The notes beneath the pieces are model-generated. The model had not been told where the DNA came from, did not search any database, and saw only the letters and a program-made list of their open reading frames with translations. A DNA stretch of 64,000 nucleotides, taken from NCBI GenBank assembly GCA_010093685.1, contig MU006226.1:756964-820963 (forward strand). Reading direction: 5' to 3'. A program made the translations under genes and the position numbers. Shown here piece after piece: positions 33,409-42,908 of this stretch. Origin of the DNA: Ophiobolus disseminans. Taxonomy: Eukaryota; Ascomycota; Dothideomycetes; Pleosporales; Phaeosphaeriaceae. Numbering within the stretch: the stretch's first letter is position 1; each line of letters begins with the position of its first letter.

Positions 33409-33739
33409 ATACAATGTCGAAGCGTGGTTTAGAAGGCAAATCTCAGTTGGCCTGCGGCTTCTGTACCATTATCTTGTGATAGTCCCAGGTAGAAGTGTTC
33501 CATATTAGCAATTCGTTTGATCATACGTCTGGTCCCTGCGGAGTGATGTGTGAGGTCACACCCGCACGAACACATGTTCGCACGTGCTAGCGCGCTCTAG
33601 CGCGGCCCTGCATGCACACGTCAACCGCAACATCAGCCCAATAACATCCCCACATTACACGACACAACCGCGCGAACAACTCGACAAGTTTCGGACGCAC
33701 CCATACGAAACTGAAACGCACGCGACGACTACAGATATC
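33409..33739. other. Intergenic, CENP-W promoter
   Basis: About 330 bases between tandem genes; nothing distinctive. Confidence 0.4.
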
Positions 33740-34170
33740 ATGGCGCAAACTCTCTACCCCCGCGGCACGCTCAAGAAGATCGTAAAAGCGCATGCGAATC
33801 GCCCATTGAGCAAGAACGTAGATATACTCGTACGCCTAGATCGTGACCTGAAAAACTCGGCAATGACTAATGCAATGCAGATCTTCCTCAACTACGCGCT
33901 GTTTATGCAAGAGTACGTTACGTCCTATGCTGCAACGCAGTCCTCATACTCCCCGAGCGCACATGTGAAAAGAGAAGGGACGACGGTGATAGGAGTTGGG
34001 AATGGAGAGGGAGAAAGGAGGATAATTGGGGGTTTATGTGATAGGTGCTGACAAATTACAGACTCATCAACGAAGCGTCGATCAAGAGCAAACGGAGTGG
34101 CGAGAGGGGCGTGACGGCGAGGAGTGTGAAGAAAGTTAGTGAGAAGACGTTGAGGGGGTTTAAGGGCTGA
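33740..34170 (+). CDS. CENP-W (Wip1) kinetochore histone-fold protein
   Basis: Three exons, 33740-33829, 33881-33912 and 34062-34170, introns 51 and 149 nt; 76 aa. The first intron is a multiple of three with no stop, so it can pass as coding, but removing it gives the CENP-W pattern: LYPRGTLKKIVKAHANRPLS, KNVDIL joined to IFLNYALFMQ, then LINEASIKSKRSGERGVTAR and SVKKVSEKTLRGFKG. CENP-W pairs with CENP-T in the constitutive centromere network and binds DNA as a histone-like dimer. The length equals that of known family members. The second intron contains no other exon. Confidence 0.85.
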
Positions 34171-34993
34171 GATGGGAGAGAGAGAATGTGGTGGGATGAT
34201 GTGTGTGGTTTGGGTGTGGGTTTGGTGTCAGGAGTTAGGCGTATAAGGATGGGATGGGGTTTAATATTGATACCCTTGGAAGACGATTGGAGTAATGGTG
34301 AAGGTATTCGACGGTGGCATGTGAGCTTTCTGTATAATCGGTTTGCTCTCACTCTTGCATTTATCGTTACATGGTGTTCCTTACGTTGCTTATCTCGGAG
34401 ATGAAATGCAAGGCAAGAGGTCCTCACATCTTTCACACAAGTTTTCAACATTCTGATAATGCGGTGTGGATGCTCTCACTACATGGTCGCATCGTGACCG
34501 GTTTCATTTCAATGCCTTTTCAAACGATATCAGATTGATGCGAAGCTGCTTACTTTTCCACGTCTTGCGTTACATAGCACATTCTCTCCTATCAATTCCT
34601 CACACGCGTCCCACCGCGACCTCTGCTACCCCAGCCAGTCCGCGCCCCTCTGCACCGCAAGCTCATGTACAGCATGCTAGATTTCTTGTTCCCGCGTTAC
34701 GTGAGCGGATTACAAGCCTCTGCCCGCCTGCAAAGGTTTCATATCTTGGGGTTCAGAAAGACGTGCACGTGGTGTAGTATTCATCTTTGGTACATTGTGC
34801 TAACACCGCATATATCCGCAAACAAAGCCCTTGTCTGCATTGTATAGTCCACCACCTTATACACCTCCAGCATAAGAAGGCCATTGTGGGCATGCGTCGT
34901 CGACTCTCCTTTGTTCCATTGTGCGATACCAATGCTCCTGCATCCACTGGAAGAATATCTCAAATTCGAGTTCATAATGCTCCTCATTTCACG
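34171..34993. other. Intergenic, nothing recognised
   Basis: A frame upstream of 34994 stays open but its composition is not protein-like before the chosen Met; it may be 5' leader of the next gene. Confidence 0.4.
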
Positions 34994-35971
34994 ATGTCAG
35001 TATCTCTTTCAATTTCTTCACCTACTACAATGTCGACTTCTCTCCGCCGCTCGACCCGCACAAAAACCACACGCAAGCTAAGTCTCAGCTGCACAACAGA
35101 GCCATGTCGCATCCAAAAGCGCCGCTCCACGCGCTTGAAAGCGTTACAACTACATACGGTGACTGAGCTACAGGTCAAACTCTCCCGCCCCGTACGCAGC
35201 ACCAAAGCAATCACACGCCCTACCCGTACGGCGTGCTTCATAGACGACGCAGCCTCCGCCTCCGAAGAAACAGACTCCGAGGAAGAAGAACCCACCGAGT
35301 CCAGCGAACTCATCCCCCTCACAGCAGACAACTTCACCTACTGCGCCGCGCACCAACTCGACCGCCGCGAATCGTTTGATAGTCGCATGGCGAGTGATAA
35401 CGAGGCGTATGAGTTGGACGATTTCGTCGTAGATTCTGATGACGAGGATAGCGTGTCTGAGATTGGGAGTGAGATTACTGTTGGGGAGTGGGATGATGGG
35501 GATGAAGTGGAGGGTGGTGTTGAGTTGGTGGATTCAGTGATACGGAGCGAATTTACTGCGTCGGATGTGTCAGAGGGTTCGGGTCCAGGACTCTTCGTCA
35601 CAGACTCCGGCGCCTCTTCTCCCTCCCCCTCGTCTCCGTCTCCGTCTCCATCTCCATCTCCATCTCCATCTCCATCTCCACCCCTTCCACTCTCCCCCCA
35701 CACATACCCCTATTCCCAGCCCTCCCCCTCCCACATTTCGCCCGCAGACGTCGCCGAAGAAATCTCCGACGCCGTATGTCGCTTCTCGCGCCGCTGTAAC
35801 CGTTTCTCTGCCCCCCTGCGCCTCCTGCTTACGAGCGCGTTCTTTGAGGACGACGAGGTGCGCGACGCGGTGCGGTGCGCTATGCGGGCGGGGCTGGGGA
35901 GCGTGGAGGATGTGTGGGGGGAGGATGGGGAGGAGGGTATGGTGCGGGTTGTTGTTGGGGCGGGGATGTAA
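34994..35971 (+). CDS. Unrecognised acidic protein with a Ser-Pro repeat
   Basis: Single exon, 325 aa from MSVSLSISSPTTMSTS; an in-frame ATG at 34892 would add 34 residues. The N terminus is basic (LRRSTRTKTTRK, RIQKRRSTRLKAL), a possible DNA- or chromatin-binding or nuclear targeting segment. Residues about 95-190 are acidic (SEETDSEEEEPTESSE, DSDDEDSVSEIGSE). About 22 residues of Ser-Pro pairs come from an imperfect TCTCCA/TCTCCG hexamer array near 35631-35682. The C-terminal 80 residues (ADVAEEISDAVCRFSRRCNR...) look folded and helical. No family is recognised. Long open frame and biased but structured composition favour a real, lineage-specific gene. Confidence 0.55.
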   Translation: MSVSLSISSPTTMSTSLRRSTRTKTTRKLSLSCTTEPCRIQKRRSTRLKALQLHTVTELQVKLSRPVRSTKAITRPTRTACFIDDAASASEETDSEEEEPTESSELIPLTADNFTYCAAHQLDRRESFDSRMASDNEAYELDDFVVDSDDEDSVSEIGSEITVGEWDDGDEVEGGVELVDSVIRSEFTASDVSEGSGPGLFVTDSGASSPSPSSPSPSPSPSPSPSPSPPLPLSPHTYPYSQPSPSHISPADVAEEISDAVCRFSRRCNRFSAPLRLLLTSAFFEDDEVRDAVRCAMRAGLGSVEDVWGEDGEEGMVRVVVGAGM

Positions 35972-36426
35972 GTTTTGAGTGTGTGTGTCCAGAGAGAGGT
36001 CTAGTTATGGACTCGTAGCTATATGATTTTGTTTTGTTTCTTATAAAAGTTTGATAAGTATCTAACTATATGGATTTGTTAGGTATGTTTCTTGAAAGTT
36101 TTGACACATAATGATGGGCGTTGAGATTGCTTCTACATTATATGTCTCGTGCTCAAAGAGTGCTCACGAGAGTGATATTGTCGCGTAAAGAGTGTGTGAG
36201 CGTGATTTTTCGAGCGAATGTGTGGAACACCCGAGCAGAGGGTGTCGCTGCTTTTTCATTCTTTGTATTTTTGTACGTCGAGTAACACATTTCATGATGG
36301 GGATCCCAAAGTTCCGGTCAAGTCTTGTGACCTGAGGTTCAGCAATGATACCAAGGTCACTATCCAGAATTGTCATCAAAATTGCTATTAATTACATAAT
36401 ATAAGCCCAACAACTACGAATCATAC
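35972..36426. other. Intergenic, shared 3' region
   Basis: AT-rich, between convergent genes; no gene seen. Confidence 0.45.
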
Positions 36427-38224
36427 CTAGACGATCGAAGTTATAGTAACATCATCAATAAAGAGCTCCGCCACCACTCCATCATCCCGGGCTCCGGCAC
36501 AAGTAGGTCGAATAGTGAGTGTTTGCTGCAGCGGGGCGTTAGCGGCGATGGTAACTGTGCGCGAGAACGCCATGTATGTGCCAGTCGGTGTTAACAACGA
36601 TGCGAGAACCCTGCCGCCCAAAAGCAGAGCAATATCGCAGGAATCGTTGGTACGGGTGAAGAATTGCACCGTGTACGTTGCTCCGCGCACAACGGTGACG
36701 GTCTGGCTCAGGTCGTATATGTAGCGCGTGCCCATGGGTCCAAAATCTGGGTCATCTATGATGATGGAGACGCTGCGGAAGGAAAATGATCCTGTGTTTG
36801 CGCCGCCGCGGAACCGACCCGATGTCGCTACGTCGGTATTGTCGAGATTTGTTAGCGTCCAGTCTGTGGCCTGTGTGCCGGCTCCAAGCTCGAAGCTGGG
36901 GTTCAAGACGATTTGGACGGGACTCGGGACGGGCAAGGCGGACGAGGATGTCGTTGACGTGGTTGTGCTTGAGGACATGACCGCGCTTGAAGACACAACT
37001 GCACTGGATGAAGTGATTGTGCTCGAGGATGCATCTGTACTGGAAGGTACGAGTGTGCTCGAGGATGCATCTGTGCTAGAAGATACGACTGTGCTCGAGG
37101 GTGCATCCATGCTAGAAGTTGTCATAGTACTCGATGATGCAACTGTACTCGAGGATGTAACTGGCGTTGGAGTCACGAGTGTGCTCGACGATACAATGTT
37201 GCTAGACGAAACGACGGCACTGGATGTAGTCGCCGAGCTAGAGGTACTAGACTGCGAGGGCAAGGACGGTGTTGATGACACTTGTGGAAGTGGTGTACTT
37301 GTCGAAGTAGAGCTCAATAGAACGGTTGACGAAGCAGAGCTTGACGGGACACTTGACGTCAAGGGGGTCGACAGGACGCTTGACGATAAACGGCTTGATA
37401 GGTTGGTTGATGATGAGCGGGTTGATGATCGAGACGACGAAGAAGTGACCGAAGCCGCACGAGAAGATGACGAGACCGACTTGCAGTCACCATAGTCCTT
37501 CTGGCACGAAGGAGGACCGCAATAACTGTCGGTACTTCCACACTGCTTCCATTAGCCAAGACAAGATTATCTGAGTTAGGATACTAACATAGGAGTGCTG
37601 GCTGCAACAATTGCCATACGTGCTTCCTTTGCAGGTCTGTCCCCCAAATTGCGCGCCGCATCGGGCATTCTTTGACACGGTTTGAGTGGACGTGGGCCCA
37701 CTGGACGTCGTACGGGAAGAAGGGATAGACACAATCGAAGAAGCCCTTGTTAGGACTGACGATGCACCTCGGGAGCTTGAAGCAGCACTGGTACAACTAC
37801 CAAATCCAGATTGACAACCGCTTCTGCAGTGTCCATCTGTAGAACCACAGTATCCATGCTGAGAGCAACAGTTGCCAAACGTGCTACCTTGACATGTCTG
37901 TTTGTATGCGTTTCCGCAACGAGCGTTCTTGGACACTGTCAGTTGGGTAGAGCTGCCGGTGCAAGTGCCAAAGTTGGATTGGCACCCATTGGCTGGTAAG
38001 CAGTAATCCGAAGTGCTTCCACTACTGGTTATCAGCAAACGCAGATTACTAGCAACTCCTTCGGCTTACCAATAGGAGTACTTTGAGCAACAATCTCCAT
38101 AGCCACTATTGAAACAGGAGGCACCTCCGGCGACGCTTCCACAGCGGTTTGATCCACGCGCCGTGAGGGCTGCTCCTTGAACCGCACTAACGAAATAAAG
38201 CGCGAAAAGAATGTATCGCAACAT
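36427..38224 (-). CDS. Secreted protein with three CBM18 modules and a C-terminal carbohydrate-binding-like domain
   Basis: Three exons, 38224-38070, 38021-37589 and 37542-36427, introns 48 and 46 nt; 567 aa. Residues 1-17 (MLRYILFALYFVSAVQG) are a signal peptide. Three hevein-type CBM18 modules follow, each with RCG, GNCC or GDCC, CGST and a closing GTC/GSC/GDC. Both introns fall at the Tyr-Cys step inside a module (1 and 3), the same place as in the chitin-binding gene at 13.3 kb. A Ser/Thr linker of some 150 residues holds repeats such as SSTDASSSTLVPSSTDASSS. The last 150 residues start VLNPSFELG, an opening typical of CBM4/9-like beta-sandwich modules. Expected role: cell-surface or apoplastic chitin binding, either protecting fungal walls or displaying the C-terminal module (inference). 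Confidence 0.83.
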
Positions 38225-39056
38225 CTCGAACAACGTCGAATTGAAATATACAAACGAGAGTCGTGGAGTGAAGAGATGGCAAATTGTCAAGGGCCACTTC
38301 ATATGGGACCCTAAATCGGGATCACCTATCTAGGGGCAAAGGCGCAGCTAAGCTTCTCTAGTGCGTGCCCATCCTCTGATCGCGATGATTTCGAAGTTCC
38401 AACTTCAGCTTTGCCGCTCCTCCTCGTAGATGGCGCCTGAACCTAAGCTGAAAGCGATTGTGCCGTCCTCGTAATCGCCAATCATGTATTACCATCTCAG
38501 CCCTACGATGCGCAGGGGAGCAATCGGTCCGAAACCAGAGGAAATTGCCCCTTTAAGCGAAATTAGACCGCTCTCGATAGGTCTAGCTACTTTAGTAACA
38601 TGAGGCTAACTTCCAAATGCTCCCAACAATGGACTCGCTCTAGCATTCAATTTTGTGGTGTGGGCTATGTTACCGGTACCGTGTTCCACCTAATGGTGAA
38701 CTGGGTTAGCCAATGGGAATCTAAGTCATCCCAAAGTGATCGTCTGAAAGTGAGAAAGTTGGATTTGTAGGGCACAGTAGGGTGCGGGGCGTCCCGGTTT
38801 ATGTTCTCCCAAGTGCAGACCATGAGGCAGTAGAGATACTGCTAAGAAGGACGCCAATGTATAGAGCGTGAGGATATTTCTGCATTTGAGGCTGCATATA
38901 GAGACCATAAGATCGTGATACATGATGTTACGAAAGAAAAAGAAGGTTTTTTCGTGACGAAGGTAGCGTGCGAAGCAGCTCTGGAAAAGTTCAGCACAGT
39001 GCCAATCCATTGTCGAACAAGAAGCCTCGGCTGCCTCGAGTTACTGCGAGTTAGTA
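38225..39056. other. Intergenic before the transposon, nothing recognised
   Basis: Promoter of the triple-CBM18 gene plus unassigned DNA up to the TA target site. Confidence 0.4.
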
Positions 39057-39058
39057 TA

Positions 39059-39082
39059 CGGAGGTGCATTTCAAAAGTCTTT
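39059..39082 (+). repeat. Left terminal inverted repeat of the Tc1/mariner element
   Basis: 24 bp, identical in inverted orientation to 40610-40633. Confidence 0.85.
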
Positions 39083-39250
39083 TCTTTTCTCTTCTCTCTT
39101 CTCTCTTCTCTCTTCTCTCTTCTCTCTTCTCTCTTCTCTCTTCTCTCTTNNNNNNNNNNTTCTCTCTTCTCTCTTCTCTCTTCTCTCTTCTCTCTTCTCT
39201 CTTCTCTCTTCTCTCTTCTCTCTTCTCTCTTCTCTCTTCTCTCTTCTCTG
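39083..39250 (+). repeat. CTCTCTT heptamer microsatellite with assembly gap
   Basis: A pure pyrimidine array of the 7-bp unit CTCTCTT starts immediately after the left inverted repeat. It contains ten N (39150-39159), so its true length is unknown. It sits inside the transposon, between the end and the transposase start. Confidence 0.8.
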
Positions 39251-39262
39251 TATGATCTAATC

Positions 39263-40546
39263 ATGCCTGTCTTTGATCTTGCAACTTGTGCTTTAATTAT
39301 AGCCTACAAGGCTGATGGGAAAACAAACCAAGAGATTACTAGGTTGACTGGTGTTGAGAAGCGTACAATCAACTCAATCTATGCAAGGGCAATTGAGAGA
39401 GGCTTTGATCCTGCTCTAAGGCCTATGAAATTAGAGAACAAGCACATTAAAGATGTGTCACAATCTAGGAGGCCTTCAAAACAACAAGAGGCCTTTGAGA
39501 AGGTTGTAAGCCTTGTGAGAAGAGATTGGTATAGCAGAGAGAAAATATGTGCTGATATTGCTGGTGATCTTAGTCAAAATGGCCTGGATATCTCAGCCTC
39601 CACGGTGTGGAGAGTACTCAGAAAAGCAGGATACAAGAAGACAAAGCCAACCAGGAAACCTAGGTTGACAAAATAGATAAGGAAGGAGAGGCTAGCATAG
39701 TGCCTTGAGCACAAAGATTAGACTCTTGAGGATTAGAAGAATGTCATTTGGACAGATAAGACTGCTGTTGTACTTCTTTATTGGCATGGAGGGTATAGAT
39801 TTTGGAGGAGGGCTGATGAGGCTGTTGTCAAGAGTTGTATCCATGAGAGATGGAAAGGTCACTCTGAGTTTATGTTCTAGGGTTGTTTTACATACGAGAA
39901 GAAAGGGCCTTGTTATTGCTGGAGGCCTGAAACAAAGCAAGAGAAGGAAGAGGCTGCAAGAAAGATTGATGAATTGAATGCTGAGTTGGAGCCTCTGATG
40001 AGAGAGAACTGGGAGCTTGAAACAGGCATGTGGCGGCTTAGTCTCCGTGCAAAGCCTGGCAAGAAACCTGAGTGGAGATGGAATCAAAAGAATGGCAAAT
40101 TATCACAAGGCAAGGGCTCAGGCATAGACTAGTGGCGGTACTAGTCAATTATCATGCGGCCAAAGTTGATTCCTTTTGCAAAGGAGTGCATGAAAGAGAG
40201 GCCTAGTATTGTGATTCAAGAGGATAAAGCACCTGCTCACAGCCATCACGTTCAAAGCTGGGTGTACAGTCAAGAGCACATAGCACAGCTGCTTTGGTGC
40301 GGTAATTCACCTGACTTGAATGCTATTGAGCCTTGCTGGTTTTAGATGAAAAGTTTTACAATAAAGAAAGGAGCTCCTAAGAATAGAGCTCAGGCTATTC
40401 GTGCGTGGGAACAGTGCTGGGATGAGCTGCCTCAAGAGAACATACAGGCCTGGATTGAGTGTATCCCAATCCATATCAAACAGATCATTGACTTGGAGGG
40501 AGGAAATGAGTACAAGGAGGGCAGAAATGTACGTAGGACTGATTGA
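39263..40546 (+). pseudogene. Transposase remnant of the Tc1/mariner element
   Basis: One continuous frame of about 428 codons with eight TAG stops, the first at 39674-39676. Only the N-terminal DNA-binding part (MPVFDLATCALIIAYKADGK to RKPRLTK, 137 aa) could be made. See the element entry for motifs. Confidence 0.8.
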
Positions 40547-40609
40547 AATCAATTTTTTTGGGCCGAATCACCCCTGTACTTGCTCCGTGCGCTGACCAAG
40601 GGGGTGGGG

Positions 40610-40633
40610 AAAGACTTTTGAAATGCACCTCCG
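40610..40633 (-). repeat. Right terminal inverted repeat of the Tc1/mariner element
   Basis: Exact inverted copy of the left repeat, followed by the TA target duplication. Confidence 0.85.
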
Positions 40634-40635
40634 TA

Positions 40636-41563
40636 CAATAGGGTGATATGGCTGTATATCGATGTTAAAGTTCTGCTAGGGATGGGACACGTCTGTTATT
40701 TGTGTGAAGCGGTTCGTGGTGTTTCGCTGGTGGATGACGTCAAGCGCGGATTAGCGAGATAGGCAATGTCCATCACCACCATACTCTCAGTAAGTCGCGA
40801 AGACTAGAAATTAAAAATATACTATCCTGTATAACTACAGAGAGTTTTTAGAATTTCGAATAATTTGTATAACGTAGATGTAGTTGCTCAGCTTAGGTGG
40901 CTTTTTCCCCGCTTTCACGACTTCCAGGTTACCGAGAGCCACGAATGCACAACTTCACATTCATCTTTCATCCTTTTGGCACTGTTAATTTCTTTATCTA
41001 TTATGCATACTCCGCACAAACCAACCCATAATGGATTTGAGTTCGGCTCACAAGTCTACAGTGGTTTGTTTAATGTGCGACTGTACCGCTAATTATCGTT
41101 GATCATAGAATAGACTACACAGACCTCTTTGCGTGAGCACACATTCAACATACATGCACTCTTTAGTAACAAGTTCACAACAAAATAACGACACTGCTAT
41201 AGGTTATTTGACTGGCAGAACCATAATGTTAAGTAGTCAGTGTTGCAAATTGAAGCTGTACACTGTGACTTACTTCACAAAGCATACAACTAAATTCTTC
41301 GCAAAGCATGGAAAGTCAGACATTATACTTACAATGTGTGGATGGTCCTACATATATAAGTGTACAATACTCTTCCATAGAAGGGATATATCTTATCATC
41401 CAACATCCCGAGACCGGCACTCCAGAGACACCTCCGACCTAGTACTTCAAAGTACACTCGAGAATCAGCGACCGAGCCTTAAGAGTCCTGCCCACAACAC
41501 ACACGCGTCATTATCTTACCATCAACACAATCAACTACGACTTCACAAACAATCACACCAATT
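40636..41563. other. Intergenic, AT-rich, promoter of the RBR gene
   Basis: No gene recognised. A short frame at 41133-41693 overlaps the next gene in another frame and is not supported. Confidence 0.4.
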
Positions 41564-42697
41564 ATGTCTTCTGTCACTCAACATACCAATGACTACGACT
41601 GTGGTGTATGCGGAGATTCATTTCCTGCAACCACGGGTGTTCACGCTTGTAACGAGCACTTTTACTGCAACTGGTGTGCAACAGAAGCAGTGATGCGCTC
41701 GATGGGAAACAAGTACGAGTTCCCTGTTTCGTGCTGCTCCCGGACTCGCGACGGCGTGGAGCCTGCTGTCTTCCGCGATCTCCTTGGCGATGCCTTTATG
41801 GAGAAGTATACGTTGAGGCTCGAAGAGCACAAAACTCCAGTGGCTATCCGTGTATACTGCGCCAACGCCCGTTGCGCCAAGTTCATCCATCCAGGCAGCT
41901 TCGATGAGAGTGATCAGCAATACACCGTTGCCTCATGCGAATGCGACATGGTCACCTGTGTTGGATGCAAGGCCGAACGGAAGCCAGACCATCAATGCGA
42001 GAGCACCAATCCTTCTTCGAAGCCAGCCTGGATGCCTGAATACAGCTCAGATTGTCGTATAAAGCAGTGTCCAAAATGTCATGAGTGGATTCAGCGCTAT
42101 GACGCATGCAATCATATGACTTGTTCACTGTGTCAGCACCAGTTCTTCTTCATCTGCCTTCTTCCTTGGGCGAAAGTTCATGAATCACTTGGGTGTCCTT
42201 TATGGGGAGATGTCCATGAGGGCCATGACTCAGAGGGATTTGAACTCACCAAGCGGGGCATCCATTTATACACAGGACGTGATCGTAATGGCTTCGACCG
42301 GAAAGGCTTCAATCAGCAAGGCGTCACCTCCCAAGGCTTCAGCCGACAAGACTTCCGCGAGATGCGTGTTGTAGAGCATGGTCGCCGTCGTTGCCCTCAA
42401 CATCCAGCGGCGATACATGTTAATCCCCGTCAACTTGCAGACGAAGAAGATGATTCAGACGATGAGGGTGATTCAGACGAGGGGGATGAACTAGACGACA
42501 GAGATGCTGATGTACGGGAACAACTCATCGAAGAGGAGCGTGCGAGAGTTGCGGCGATTGCTGAGCGGAGAGCTAGGGAGGAGCGCAGGAGCCTTCAACG
42601 AGAACAGGATGCGAGGGCCGAACTTCAACGCGTGGAGGACGCCGCTCTCGATCTCGGTGATTTACAGGAGGAGCTGTTACAAATGAGGAGACGATGA
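41564..42697 (+). CDS. RBR-type (RING-IBR-RING) E3 ubiquitin ligase homologue
   Basis: Single exon, 377 aa. RBR ligases take ubiquitin from E2 onto a Cys in RING2 before passing it to a substrate. RING1 begins YDCGVCGDSFPAT with CNEHFYCNWC (residues about 11-42). The IBR part has YCANARCAKFIHPG, CECDMVTCVGC and HQC (about 98-145). RING2 is QCPKCHEWIQRYDACNHMTC followed by SLCQHQFFFIC; the Cys of ACNHM is the expected catalytic residue. One zinc ligand looks lost: the usual FC-x-x-C is FFFIC here. Residues about 235-265 hold repeats such as GFDRKGFNQQG and GFSRQDF. The C-terminal 90 residues are acidic and then a coiled coil (EEERARVAAIAERRAREERR). Substrate unknown. Confidence 0.8.
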   Translation: MSSVTQHTNDYDCGVCGDSFPATTGVHACNEHFYCNWCATEAVMRSMGNKYEFPVSCCSRTRDGVEPAVFRDLLGDAFMEKYTLRLEEHKTPVAIRVYCANARCAKFIHPGSFDESDQQYTVASCECDMVTCVGCKAERKPDHQCESTNPSSKPAWMPEYSSDCRIKQCPKCHEWIQRYDACNHMTCSLCQHQFFFICLLPWAKVHESLGCPLWGDVHEGHDSEGFELTKRGIHLYTGRDRNGFDRKGFNQQGVTSQGFSRQDFREMRVVEHGRRRCPQHPAAIHVNPRQLADEEDDSDDEGDSDEGDELDDRDADVREQLIEEERARVAAIAERRAREERRSLQREQDARAELQRVEDAALDLGDLQEELLQMRRR

Positions 42698-42908
42698 GCT
42701 TCAGCGAGTAGAGGCTCTACAAAACTTCTCAAGCCTGGAGAATATTATTATATTGTAGATTATAATTTCATTGGGTGTTTAAAGACCTCGGGAGTAGCCA
42801 GTTTGTGTTGACCACCAAAAGCTTCTCTGCTGCAACAAATCACGTTTATACACTCATCGAATTAGATACCTGTTCAAACAGGCCAGTATTCCATTCTTAT
42901 TGTCATCT

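Larger units (their letters stand above)
39057..40635 (+). mobile_element. Tc1/mariner element, DD34E, inactivated by TAG stops
   Basis: The ends are perfect 24-bp inverted repeats, 39059-39082 (starting CGGAGGTGCATT) and 40610-40633, flanked by TA duplications at 39057-39058 and 40634-40635, the target site of Tc1/mariner. The element is 1575 bp including ten N. A transposase frame runs from ATG 39263 to TGA near 40546 without frameshift. It has a helix-turn-helix (NQEITRLTGVEKRTINSIYA), first acid in WTD, second in EDKAPAHSH and Glu in DLNAIEPCW with 34 residues between the last two. Eight in-frame stops interrupt it, all TAG, many where Trp is expected (GAT TAG, TTC TAG). WTDK replaces the usual WTDE. 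The pattern fits C-to-T/G-to-A mutation by RIP. Confidence 0.85.

Noticed and set aside
33409..33508. Extended C terminus of QCR2
   Set aside because: Arises only by reading through the last intron in the wrong frame.
33830..33880. In-frame insertion in CENP-W (RLDRDLKNSAMTNAMQ)
   Set aside because: It is a 51-nt intron with GTACGC donor and TGCAG acceptor; its removal gives the exact family spacing.
39083..39250. Telomere-like or CRISPR-like array
   Set aside because: Unit CTCTCTT is not TTAGGG, there are no spacers, and it lies inside a transposon.
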